Below, piece after piece: positions 1 to 4,943 of a stretch of 5,905 nt of DNA. Source of the DNA: Candidatus Aminicenantota bacterium (GTDB lineage Bacteria > Acidobacteriota > Aminicenantia > UBA2199); NCBI GenBank assembly GCA_020355945.1, contig CP070627.1, positions 5,358,836 through 5,364,740 on the forward strand. Reading direction: 5' to 3'. Positions within the stretch are counted from its first letter, which is position 1. Each line of letters starts with the position of its first letter. A program made the position numbers and the translations under genes. Under the pieces are notes generated by a model that worked only from the letters and a program-made list of their open reading frames with translations, ran no database searches and was not told where the DNA came from.

Positions 1-72
1 TTAATAAAAAGTTTTTGCGGGGGGTCCAGGGGGGCAGTTTTTTCAAAAAGCGCCCCCCTGGCCGCCGGAGGC
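1..72 (+). repeat. Dispersed G-run hairpin repeat, copy 1
   Basis: This is the first of four copies in the window. The order of parts is TTAATAAAAAGTTTTTGC, a G run, GTCCAGGGGGGC, a T-run/A-run centre, a C run ending in CCTGG, and CCGCCGGAGGC. Positions 26-61 form a hairpin: CCAGGGGGG pairs with CCCCCCTGG, and the centre GTTTTTTCAAAAAGC is itself partly self-complementary. It ends about 10 bases before the ribosome binding site of the first gene, so it would lie in that gene's leader or in the gap after an upstream gene. It carries no coding sequence. It could act as an RNA hairpin or be a non-autonomous mobile repeat; neither is shown. Confidence 0.85.
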
Positions 73-90
73 TAAAAATAAGGAGGAACA

Positions 91-396
91 ATGAGTCAGG
101 AATCGCAATCTCGCAGGTACGAGGAGAATTACGCGATTTTAGAGAGAATTACCGAATCGTTAAATAAAGATGAAGTAGGTATTGACGACCTGGTGGAAAA
201 AACCAGGGAAGCACTGGATGCTGCCCGTACCTGTATGGAAATATTAAATAAACAGAAAGGGGAGTTCAAAAAACTGGAAACCGAATTTTCTCAACTGCTG
301 CAGCGTTCGGCAGAACCAGGAGAACCCCCGCAAGAAAAGGAAAACGGCAATGCCAGCGAAGATGAAGAAAAAATCGGTGAAGATGATCCATTTTAA
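91..396 (+). CDS. xseB: Exodeoxyribonuclease VII small subunit-like protein
   Basis: A 101-residue protein. Residues 10-66 resemble the XseB family: an aromatic at the start (YEENYAILERI), a short linker with an acidic step (NKDEVGIDDL), then a second long helix with a Cys (AARTCMEIL) and a charged end. The family folds as a two-helix hairpin that binds the large subunit XseA in the cytoplasmic nuclease degrading single-stranded DNA in both directions. Residues 74-101 form a disordered, very acidic tail (Pro, Glu, Asp) ending in DDPF, longer than in typical 70-85 residue members. The start follows a strong AGGAGG at 81-86. XseA, if adjacent, would lie upstream of the window. The family is recognised from pattern only; another small coiled-coil protein remains possible. 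Confidence 0.72.
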   Translation: MSQESQSRRYEENYAILERITESLNKDEVGIDDLVEKTREALDAARTCMEILNKQKGEFKKLETEFSQLLQRSAEPGEPPQEKENGNASEDEEKIGEDDPF

Positions 397-404
397 AAAG
401 CAGA

Positions 405-470
405 GCGCAAAGCGCAGAGCGCCAGGCAAAGATGAACAACGCTTCGCGCTATGCTCTATGCGCTGTGCGC
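405..470. repeat. GCGC-rich imperfect inverted repeat between the first two genes
   Basis: The arms GCGCAAAGCGCA (405-416) and TGCGCTGTGCGC (459-470) pair at 11 of 12 positions around a 42-base loop. The surroundings are low-complexity (GCGCAGAGCGC, CGCGCTATGCTCTATGCGC), of the kind produced by short degenerate GCGCT(A/C)TGC units. The element lies between the stop of the XseB-like gene and the ribosome binding site at 476-482, so it would form a stem in the intercistronic mRNA if the genes are cotranscribed. No T tract follows, so I do not call it a terminator. Confidence 0.6.
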
Positions 471-488
471 CACAAGGGAGGTAACCAA

Positions 489-1373
489 ATGAAAAAATTA
501 TTGACACTCATTATTGTCCCTTACCTGGTGATAATTGGTATCGCTTTTTATATTTTTTTCGGTCCGGGTATTTTCACCGGGTTTGAAACCCTAAAATGGA
601 AAGACATTGAAATCAATGCACCTAAAAATTACAATGTCAAATCCTACGAAAGAGAAGGATGGGAGGTGTATTCCATGCAAAAGTTGTTCGAACAGGTAAG
701 AATAGCCCGGAAATCACCTGCCGTTGATGTTACGGGTTTCCCAAAACACAAACACTCCGGGAAAGTAATCTATCAATTTTCACCAGGTCCTGGGAGTATC
801 TATTATATCTCCAGGGTTCGAAAAACCCATGAGGTGGTTTTCGCTAAGAATATAGATGACGTGACCCTCTATTTCCGTATAGCTACCGCATCGGTTTTTT
901 CCGGCACTCATGTCCTGGATAAAATGATGGCCAATTGTTTTTATAAAGACCAAAAAATAGCCATTCCCAAACCCTCTGTTCCTTTAGGCGCTTATCTCAC
1001 TGATCTCATTTTTTTTGGTGGGATGATCGTGCCTCTCTTCATTATCATACTGGTTTTTTCCTTATCCGCTAAAAAGCCTTCTTCAGAGTATTTTACCGGG
1101 GATCCCATTTATCTTGAAGAGAATAACGTTTATTTCTCACGTGTTAAGAGATTCCAGCGAAAGAACAGTTTTTGTTATTTGGTGTTAACCAGCGCGCGGC
1201 TGATGATTTTTACTTTCGGAAGACCCCTATTGGAAATCCGGCTCCACGAAGAAAAACCGCACATCAAATTTGAAGGTAAAAAAATCATTATCCGGAGGGC
1301 TAATGAAAAACTTGTATTAAGACCTTCGAACATTGACCAATGGAAAGATGCCCTGGCCCCGTATTTAAATTAG
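489..1373 (+). CDS. Two-transmembrane protein with C-terminal PH/GRAM-like domain
   Basis: A 294-residue protein that I cannot assign to a named family. Residues 3-24 are a hydrophobic, signal-anchor-like helix (LLTLIIVPYLVIIGIAF). Residues 28-160 form a mixed beta-rich, probably extracytoplasmic region. Residues about 168-194 are a second membrane helix (LIFFGGMIVPLFIIILVF), followed by a Lys-rich stop (AKK). Residues about 200-294 look like a cytoplasmic PH/GRAM-type fold: strands with YLVLTSARLMIF, a hydrophobic-basic run KKIIIRR, and an ending amphipathic helix (NIDQWKDALAPYL). The ATG at 489 is chosen because GGGAGGT lies about 7 bases ahead; an in-frame ATG at 432 falls in the loop of the upstream inverted repeat without a binding site and would put 19 polar residues before the anchor. 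It is 92 bases after the XseB-like gene, plausibly the same operon. Confidence 0.75.
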   Translation: MKKLLTLIIVPYLVIIGIAFYIFFGPGIFTGFETLKWKDIEINAPKNYNVKSYEREGWEVYSMQKLFEQVRIARKSPAVDVTGFPKHKHSGKVIYQFSPGPGSIYYISRVRKTHEVVFAKNIDDVTLYFRIATASVFSGTHVLDKMMANCFYKDQKIAIPKPSVPLGAYLTDLIFFGGMIVPLFIIILVFSLSAKKPSSEYFTGDPIYLEENNVYFSRVKRFQRKNSFCYLVLTSARLMIFTFGRPLLEIRLHEEKPHIKFEGKKIIIRRANEKLVLRPSNIDQWKDALAPYLN

Positions 1374-1418
1374 CACGGCGCAAAACACAAGGCACATGAT
1401 CTAAGGAGACAAAAACCA

Positions 1419-2018
1419 ATGAAAGACAACACACTGCAAAAGCGAATTTTAGGGAACAGGCATGCCTGTTCCGAAGAACCCAAACCCATGGAATTTGAAG
1501 GAATACCCTTTGAAGTGATTCGAAGGCGAGTTAAATATTCCCGCGTTGAATTCAAAACCCCAGGTCTGCGAGTAATTGTACCCCGGGGGATCAGCCCGTT
1601 AAAAGTCCTGGAAGATAACAAGCACTCCATCTTAAAAAAATACTATAAATTAATCTACCAGATGGAAACCGCTCGAAAAATACCAATGACAGACTGGACA
1701 GAGGAGGAATTTAACACCATTGTTTCCGGATATGTGGCCCGGTATTGCAAACAGTTAAAGGTCAAAACCCCGACGATCAAATTCAGGAAAATGAAGCGCA
1801 GGTGGGGGAGCTGCCGCAGCAGCGGTATTATTACCTTGAATGTCTTTTTGCAGTTCGTACCCGAACATTTGATTGCTTATATTATTTATCACGAACTGGC
1901 CCACATGATTGTTCGAGGCCACAATCGAAAATTTAAAGCCATTATCGCTAAAGAATTCCCCAATTACCGCCAATTAGATAAAAAATTAAATCTATACGGC
2001 CTAAAACTCTTGTCTTGA
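1419..2018 (+). CDS. YgjP/SprT-type zinc metallopeptidase (DUF45)
   Basis: A 199-residue, probably cytoplasmic zincin-fold protein. The zinc site is HELAH with H158, E159 and H162, followed by third ligand H168 in GHNRKF, the spacing of the YgjP/SprT-like group. The family signature RRWGSC is at 127-132, followed by IITLN. Residues 27-60 (IPFEVIRRRVKY to VIVPRGISP) match the usual N-terminal beta region. Residues 1-23 are an extra N-terminal piece holding a 20-bp palindrome. The ATG at 1419 follows AAGGAGA at a workable distance; the next in-frame ATG (1488, residue 24, nearer the conserved region) has no visible ribosome binding site. The gene starts 45 bases after the membrane-protein gene, so cotranscription is likely. 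The physiological substrate of YgjP proteins is unknown; SprT-fold relatives cleave DNA-crosslinked proteins, which only hints at a role here. Confidence 0.9.
   Translation: MKDNTLQKRILGNRHACSEEPKPMEFEGIPFEVIRRRVKYSRVEFKTPGLRVIVPRGISPLKVLEDNKHSILKKYYKLIYQMETARKIPMTDWTEEEFNTIVSGYVARYCKQLKVKTPTIKFRKMKRRWGSCRSSGIITLNVFLQFVPEHLIAYIIYHELAHMIVRGHNRKFKAIIAKEFPNYRQLDKKLNLYGLKLLS
1453..1472. repeat. Perfect 20-bp palindrome inside the metallopeptidase gene
   Basis: GGAACAGGCATGCCTGTTCC reads identically on both strands. It lies within codons 12-18 of the metallopeptidase gene, in the N-terminal piece before the conserved domain, and can form a 20-bp cruciform or a hairpin with a small loop in the mRNA. 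A perfect 20-bp palindrome is very unlikely by chance in a window of this size. It may be a small palindromic repeat inserted in frame, or a binding site for a dimeric protein; I see no second copy here. Confidence 0.85.
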
Positions 2019-2022
2019 GCTT

Positions 2023-2097
2023 GCCTCCGGCGGCCAGGGGGGGCGCTTTTTGAAAAAACTGCCCCCCCTGGACCCCCCTGCAAAAACTTTTGATTAT
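2023..2097 (-). repeat. Dispersed G-run hairpin repeat, copy 2 (inverted), between convergent genes
   Basis: This is the reverse complement of copy 1, including the GCCTCCGGCGGCC end and the CAAAAACTTTTGATTATT end. Its core, 2034-2071, has a perfect 11-bp stem (CCAGGGGGGGC with GCCCCCCCTGG) around a loop holding CTTTTTG and AAAAAAC. It begins 5 bases after the stop of the metallopeptidase gene and its other end overlaps the stop codon of nfo. The position between two convergent genes would suit a bidirectional transcription barrier. The stem is not followed at once by a clean T tract on either strand, so terminator function is inferred. Confidence 0.85.
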
Positions 2098-2134
2098 TTT
2101 TTCTCTGTGACCTCTGTGTCCTCTGTGGCTAAAA
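2094..2134 (-). repeat. CACAGAGG-type 9-bp repeat forming the 3' end of nfo
   Basis: Read on the minus strand, the sequence is TTTTTAGC followed by CACAGAGGA, CACAGAGGT and CACAGAG, then an A run and TAA. The same pattern (TTTAGC plus CACAGAGGG units) occurs in non-coding DNA at 5761-5795. The 9-bp period keeps the frame, so it is translated as Thr-Glu-Asp, Thr-Glu-Val, Thr-Glu-Lys at residues 281-289 of endonuclease IV. The TAA stop coincides with the AATAAT end of hairpin repeat copy 2. Confidence 0.85.
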
Positions 2135-2966
2135 AACTAAAAAGCCTCTTAATTTCTTCTGCCCACAGGTTTTCATCAATGGTTTCCAGGATCAAGGGCA
2201 TATTATCCAGCCGGGGGTCTTGCATAATGATTTTAAACGTATCCCATCCTAACTCACCTTTTCCCAGGCTGTGGTGACGGTCTTTCCGACTGCCCAATTC
2301 CACTTTTGCATCATTCAAATGCATTCCTTTCAAATATTTAAATCCTACGATCTCATCGAACTTTTTCATGGTTTTTTCATAGGTATCAGGCGTGCGAATA
2401 TCATAACCGGCACCAAAAGTATGGCAGGTATCCAGGCACACGCCGATACGACGTTTATCTTCTACCATATCAATGAGTGCAGCCAGGTGTTCAAACCGGT
2501 AGCCTACATCCCCTCCCTGGCCAGCAGTATTTTCAATTACGGCTGTCACATCTTTGGTGGCTTCCAAAGACATATTGATACTTTCAGCGATTAGCTTCAA
2601 ACAATCTTCGTCTGACATCATTTTTTTATGGCTTCCCGGGTGGAAATTCAGGTATTTTAATCCCAGTTGCTGGCAGCGTTTTAATTCATCGATAAAGGCG
2701 CTGCGGGACCTTTCCAGTTTTTCTTTTTCCGGGGCTCCCAGGTTAATCAAGTAGGTATCATGGGGAAGGATATAATTGGCTGAATAATTTTCTTTTTGGC
2801 AGAATTCTTTAAATTTATTGATCTCTTCCTCGGTTAGAGGAGGTGCTTTCCATTGTCTTTGGTTTTTAGTAAACAGGGCAAAGGCAGTGGCCCCGATTTT
2901 TTTTGCATTCAGTGGTGCGTTAAACACCCCGCCTGAAGAACTCACATGAGCGCCTACATATTTCAT
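2094..2966 (-). CDS. nfo: Endonuclease IV (AP endonuclease, Nfo)
   Basis: A 290-residue enzyme that cleaves the phosphodiester bond 5' to abasic sites in DNA, for base-excision repair in the cytoplasm. All nine trinuclear-zinc ligands occur at the positions numbered in the E. coli enzyme: H69, H109, E145, D179, H182, H216, D229, H231, E261. Family signatures are [12 protein letters not shown] (178-189) and [20 protein letters not shown] (216-235). The start at 2966 ([13 protein letters not shown]) has GAGGTGA just upstream; an in-frame ATG at 3065 would add 33 residues unlike the family and would lie upstream of the predicted promoter. The conserved fold ends near [12 protein letters not shown] (267-278). 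The last 12 residues, [12 protein letters not shown], are encoded by a CACAGAGG-type repeat and are not part of the family core. It is a single-gene unit, convergent with the metallopeptidase gene. Confidence 0.97.
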   Translation of the reverse strand: MKYVGAHVSSSGGVFNAPLNAKKIGATAFALFTKNQRQWKAPPLTEEEINKFKEFCQKENYSANYILPHDTYLINLGAPEKEKLERSRSAFIDELKRCQQLGLKYLNFHPGSHKKMMSDEDCLKLIAESINMSLEATKDVTAVIENTAGQGGDVGYRFEHLAALIDMVEDKRRIGVCLDTCHTFGAGYDIRTPDTYEKTMKKFDEIVGFKYLKGMHLNDAKVELGSRKDRHHSLGKGELGWDTFKIIMQDPRLDNMPLILETIDENLWAEEIKRLFSFLATEDTEVTEKK

Positions 2967-3018
2967 TGCTTCACCTCGATATTGGATTTTGCAAAGCGTT
3001 TCAATTTTAAGAAGTCTA

Positions 3019-3024
3019 ATTATA
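3019..3024 (-). promoter_or_regulatory. Extended -10 promoter of nfo
   Basis: The minus strand reads TGGTATAAT, a full extended -10 element (TGn plus consensus TATAAT), 53 bases upstream of the nfo start codon. At 17-bp spacing the -35 position reads GTGTAT, a poor match, which is usual for extended -10 promoters. Transcription would start near 3012, giving a leader of about 45 bases containing the GAGGTGA ribosome binding site. Computed by eye only. Confidence 0.6.
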
Positions 3025-3082
3025 CCAGATATGCCTCTAAAATACACCTTTGTTGGACCATGCAATGCTGTTGACTTAGGGA

Positions 3083-3158
3083 TTAATAAAAAGTTTTTGC
3101 AGAGAGTGGCGGGTCCAGGGGGGCAGTTTTTTCAAAAAGCCCCCCCCTGGCCGTAGGC
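3083..3158 (+). repeat. Dispersed G-run hairpin repeat, copy 3
   Basis: It has the same orientation and parts as copy 1: TTAATAAAAAGTTTTTGC, then a diverged AGAGAGTGGCGG in place of the plain G run, then the hairpin 3115-3150 (CCAGGGGGGC pairing with GCCCCCCC and CTGG) and a degenerate CCGTAGGC end. It lies between the divergent nfo and GlsB-like genes, upstream of both promoters as far as can be judged. The diverged flank with an intact stem suggests the stem is the conserved part. Confidence 0.83.
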
Positions 3159-3214
3159 TTTTAATTTTTTCAAAAATATAGTATCATTGTATATTAGCAA
3201 AAAGGAGTTGTTTT

Positions 3215-3487
3215 ATGATCGTTCGACTTTTGATTCTTCTTTTGATTGCTTTTATCTGTGGTTCCATTGGAGCCAGTCTCGCAGGAGCATCGAAAAAAGG
3301 TTGTTTAACCAGTATTGCCCTGGGATTTATTGGTGCATTGATAGGCAGTTGGCTAAGCCGCCATCTGCAAATGGGAGAAATCCTATCTGTTCAAGGTATT
3401 CCTATTGTATGGTCTATTATCGGTTCAGCCCTGTTTGTAGCTATTATCAATCTAATCTCCGGGGAACGTTCTCGTGATAAAGATTAA
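3215..3487 (+). CDS. Small membrane protein, GlsB/YeaQ/YmgE (transglycosylase-associated) family
   Basis: A 90-residue, very hydrophobic protein with three predicted membrane helices at about 3-24, 29-47 and 61-81. Small-residue motifs (GSIGASLAGASKKG, GFIGALIGSWL, SIIGSALFVAIINLI) are typical of this family, and the length fits. A short charged tail (SGERSRDKD) follows. Family members are inner-membrane proteins linked to envelope or general stress; their biochemical role is not established, and the name transglycosylase-associated is historical. The start has AAGGAG 7 bases upstream. AT-rich DNA at 3160-3195 could hold a promoter (TATAGT at 3177 or TATATT at 3190) but no good -35 is visible. 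The next gene begins 27 bases downstream on the same strand, so the two are probably one operon. Confidence 0.82.
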   Translation: MIVRLLILLLIAFICGSIGASLAGASKKGCLTSIALGFIGALIGSWLSRHLQMGEILSVQGIPIVWSIIGSALFVAIINLISGERSRDKD

Positions 3488-3514
3488 AACATAAATCGTG
3501 TCGGAGGAAATCGC

Positions 3515-3997
3515 ATGCGAAAAATGAAAACCTTTCTGTTTATAGGTACATTTTTTTTATTTGTTATTGGGCAACTGCAAATGCCTGCTGAGGGATCGGG
3601 CGGAAATCTCACCCCGGAAGGACTCTGGAAAACCATTGACGACAAAACCGGCGAAGTCAAATCGATTGTAAAAATCTGGGCAGCCCAGGACGGAACTTTA
3701 AAAGGCCGCATTGAAAAAATCTTTCCCAAGCCCGATGAAGACCCTAATCCCAAATGTGATAAATGCAAAGGAGACAAAAAAGATCAACCTATCCTGGCCA
3801 TGGAGTTTTTGTGGGGATTTAAAGGAGCCGGTATCAAATGGAAAAACGGGAAAATTCTCGACCCTGAAAACGGTAAAATCTACAATTGTCAATTAGAAGT
3901 GATTGAAAATGGCCAAAAATTAAAAGTATTCGGCTATATCAGGATTATTTTTAAGATTGGCAGAAGCCAGACCTGGCTAAGGCAAGAAAAGCTTTAA
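3515..3997 (+). CDS. Secreted DUF2147 family protein
   Basis: A 160-residue protein with an N-terminal signal sequence: basic MRKMK, hydrophobic core TFLFIGTFFLFVIG, and a likely cleavage region near AEGSGG (25-30). The mature part follows the DUF2147 pattern: GLWKTIDDKTGEVKSIVKIW (36-55), an acidic-Cys segment PNPKCDKCKGDKKDQPILAME (78-98), the signature KILDPENGKIYNC (113-125) and GYIRIIFKIGRSQTWLR (140-156). The family has a small lipocalin-like beta barrel expected in the periplasm or outside the cell; its ligand and function are unknown. CDKC plus C125 are the only cysteines and are conserved in the family as I know it, so a disulfide or metal site is possible. The start is set by GGAGG 7 bases upstream; ATG at 3524 would also leave a signal peptide. 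Probably cotranscribed with the GlsB-like gene. Confidence 0.9.
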   Translation: MRKMKTFLFIGTFFLFVIGQLQMPAEGSGGNLTPEGLWKTIDDKTGEVKSIVKIWAAQDGTLKGRIEKIFPKPDEDPNPKCDKCKGDKKDQPILAMEFLWGFKGAGIKWKNGKILDPENGKIYNCQLEVIENGQKLKVFGYIRIIFKIGRSQTWLRQEKL

Positions 3998-4027
3998 ACA
4001 AATTCCAAATCACAAACGAAAAGGTCC

Positions 4028-4110
4028 ACAGATTACACAGATTACACGGATTCTTGTGTTTTTCCTTCGTGTCTCTTTGTGTAACTTCGTGGCTAATTTT
4101 TTAGTTATTT
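4028..4110. repeat. ACAGATTAC tandem units plus a CACAGAGG-related repeat
   Basis: Two exact 9-bp units ACAGATTAC (4028-4036, 4037-4045) and a partial third ACGGATT are followed by a T-rich stretch (CCTTCGTGTCTCTTTGTG, then TAACTTCGTGGCTAA). On the minus strand this second part reads TTAGCCACGAAG, ACACAAAG and so on, a diverged relative of the TTAGCCACAGAGG elements at 2094-2134 and 5761-5795. It follows the DUF2147 gene; no coding frame or clear terminator is seen. The rest of 3998-4181 holds nothing else I can identify. Confidence 0.7.
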
Positions 4111-4181
4111 TCATGGTAGTTCCTCATGATGCTGCCGCCTCGCCCGGAGACCAATGAAAATTATAAATGCTGAAAAAAGAG

Positions 4182-4210
4182 TTGACAATCGGCTCAAATC
4201 TATACATTAT
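4182..4210 (+). promoter_or_regulatory. Sigma-70-type promoter of the 218-residue protein gene
   Basis: A perfect -35 TTGACA (4182-4187), a 17-base spacer and -10 CATTAT (4205-4210, four of six matches). Transcription would begin around 4217, only about 6 bases before the ATG at 4223, leaving no room for a ribosome binding site. This predicts a leaderless or nearly leaderless mRNA. Confidence 0.6.
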
Positions 4211-4222
4211 TTTTAATAGAGC

Positions 4223-4879
4223 ATGGAGCATACGTATTTAGATATATATCCCAGTCAGCGCATAGCCAGGCAGTTGAACGAAGAGGACCCGGCATGCCAA
4301 TTTATTCAAAAAACGATTTCTGACGTCAAAGCATATATAGAAATAATGGAAGATGAAGAGGTCCAATATTTTAAGGTGCGGGAAGGTGAGAAAATAGGCG
4401 CTAGTGAGACCTATAAATTTTTTCGCAGCCATGAACGCACCAGGAATACCAAATTTATTCTCCAGTATCTCACCACTTTTCTTGCAAAACTTCCTTTAGA
4501 AAAAGACATAGAACTAGAAGGCAGGACAGTCGATCCCTTTAAGCAATTAAAATCCTTTACTCTTTTCAACATCAATCTTATCAAAGATAAAGATGTAAAT
4601 GCAGCAATTTTAAGGGAGCATGAGAAGCTGGGGTTATTGACAGATACCAATCTCTGGTATTACCGGGGGCAGATCGACAAAAGTCACAAAATGCTTCGAG
4701 AAGTGGTGGAAAGTGTAAAATCAGCTACAGTCCCGGACTACCATAAATTATTTTCAACTCTTCAGCGTCTCAGCACTTTTTGGTTTTCAGTCAGGAATGA
4801 AGAGATCAAGCGTGTGAGAAAAAGTGACCTTTACATTTACAAATTAGCCCGTTACTTACTGGAAAAGTACAGGTCTTAG
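4223..4879 (+). CDS. Unrecognised 218-residue helix-rich protein
   Basis: I do not recognise the family. The protein is soluble, charged and probably mostly alpha-helical, with no signal peptide, membrane segment or nucleotide-binding motif. Visible points are an acidic patch (IEIMEDEEVQY, 39-49), a basic-aromatic segment (YKFFRSHERTRNTKF, 63-77), a segment LYIYKLARYLLEKYRS at the very end, and no cysteine except C25. The start at 4223 is the first ATG of the frame after the promoter; no ribosome binding site precedes it, and the next ATG (residue 42, 4346) also lacks one. The start codon lies in one GCATGGA unit plus GCAT (4221-4231), the same heptamer repeated five times just after the gene. 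It has its own promoter and no partner gene on its strand. The long open frame and normal composition support a real gene. Confidence 0.78.
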   Translation: MEHTYLDIYPSQRIARQLNEEDPACQFIQKTISDVKAYIEIMEDEEVQYFKVREGEKIGASETYKFFRSHERTRNTKFILQYLTTFLAKLPLEKDIELEGRTVDPFKQLKSFTLFNINLIKDKDVNAAILREHEKLGLLTDTNLWYYRGQIDKSHKMLREVVESVKSATVPDYHKLFSTLQRLSTFWFSVRNEEIKRVRKSDLYIYKLARYLLEKYRS

Positions 4880-4894
4880 GCAATTGTACGAGAT

Positions 4895-4929
4895 GCATGG
4901 GGCATGGGGCATGGAGCATGGAGCATGGA
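4895..4929. repeat. Five tandem 7-bp units GCATGG(G/A)
   Basis: The units are GCATGGG, GCATGGG, GCATGGA, GCATGGA, GCATGGA, with no interruption. They occupy most of the 64-base gap between the convergent 218-residue protein gene and the AIM24-family gene. Unit length is not a multiple of three and the array is outside both coding frames. One matching unit occurs at the start codon of the upstream gene (4221-4227). No terminator hairpin is visible in this gap. Confidence 0.9.
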
Positions 4930-4943
4930 GATATGAGTTTTTA

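Noticed and set aside
26..61. Rho-independent terminator in hairpin repeat copy 1
   Set aside because: The stem is strong but no T tract follows it directly on the plus strand, and the same element occurs upstream of genes as well as after them, so I describe it as a repeat.
432..488. Upstream in-frame start of the membrane protein gene
   Set aside because: It lies in the loop of an inverted repeat without a ribosome binding site; the ATG at 489 has GGGAGGT and begins directly with the membrane anchor.
1745..1936. Alternative-frame 63-residue plus-strand frame inside the metallopeptidase gene
   Set aside because: It overlaps the HELAH-encoding region in another frame, has no ribosome binding site and no recognisable domain.
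2050..2754. Plus-strand open frames opposite nfo
   Set aside because: They are antisense shadows; the minus-strand protein has all conserved residues.
2967..3065. 33-residue N-terminal extension of endonuclease IV from the ATG at 3065
   Set aside because: The extension is unlike the family, the predicted promoter at 3019-3024 lies inside it, and a good ribosome binding site precedes the ATG at 2966, from which metal-ligand numbering matches E. coli Nfo exactly.
4028..4052. CRISPR array
   Set aside because: The repeat units are 9 bp in direct tandem with no spacers, and no cas gene is present.
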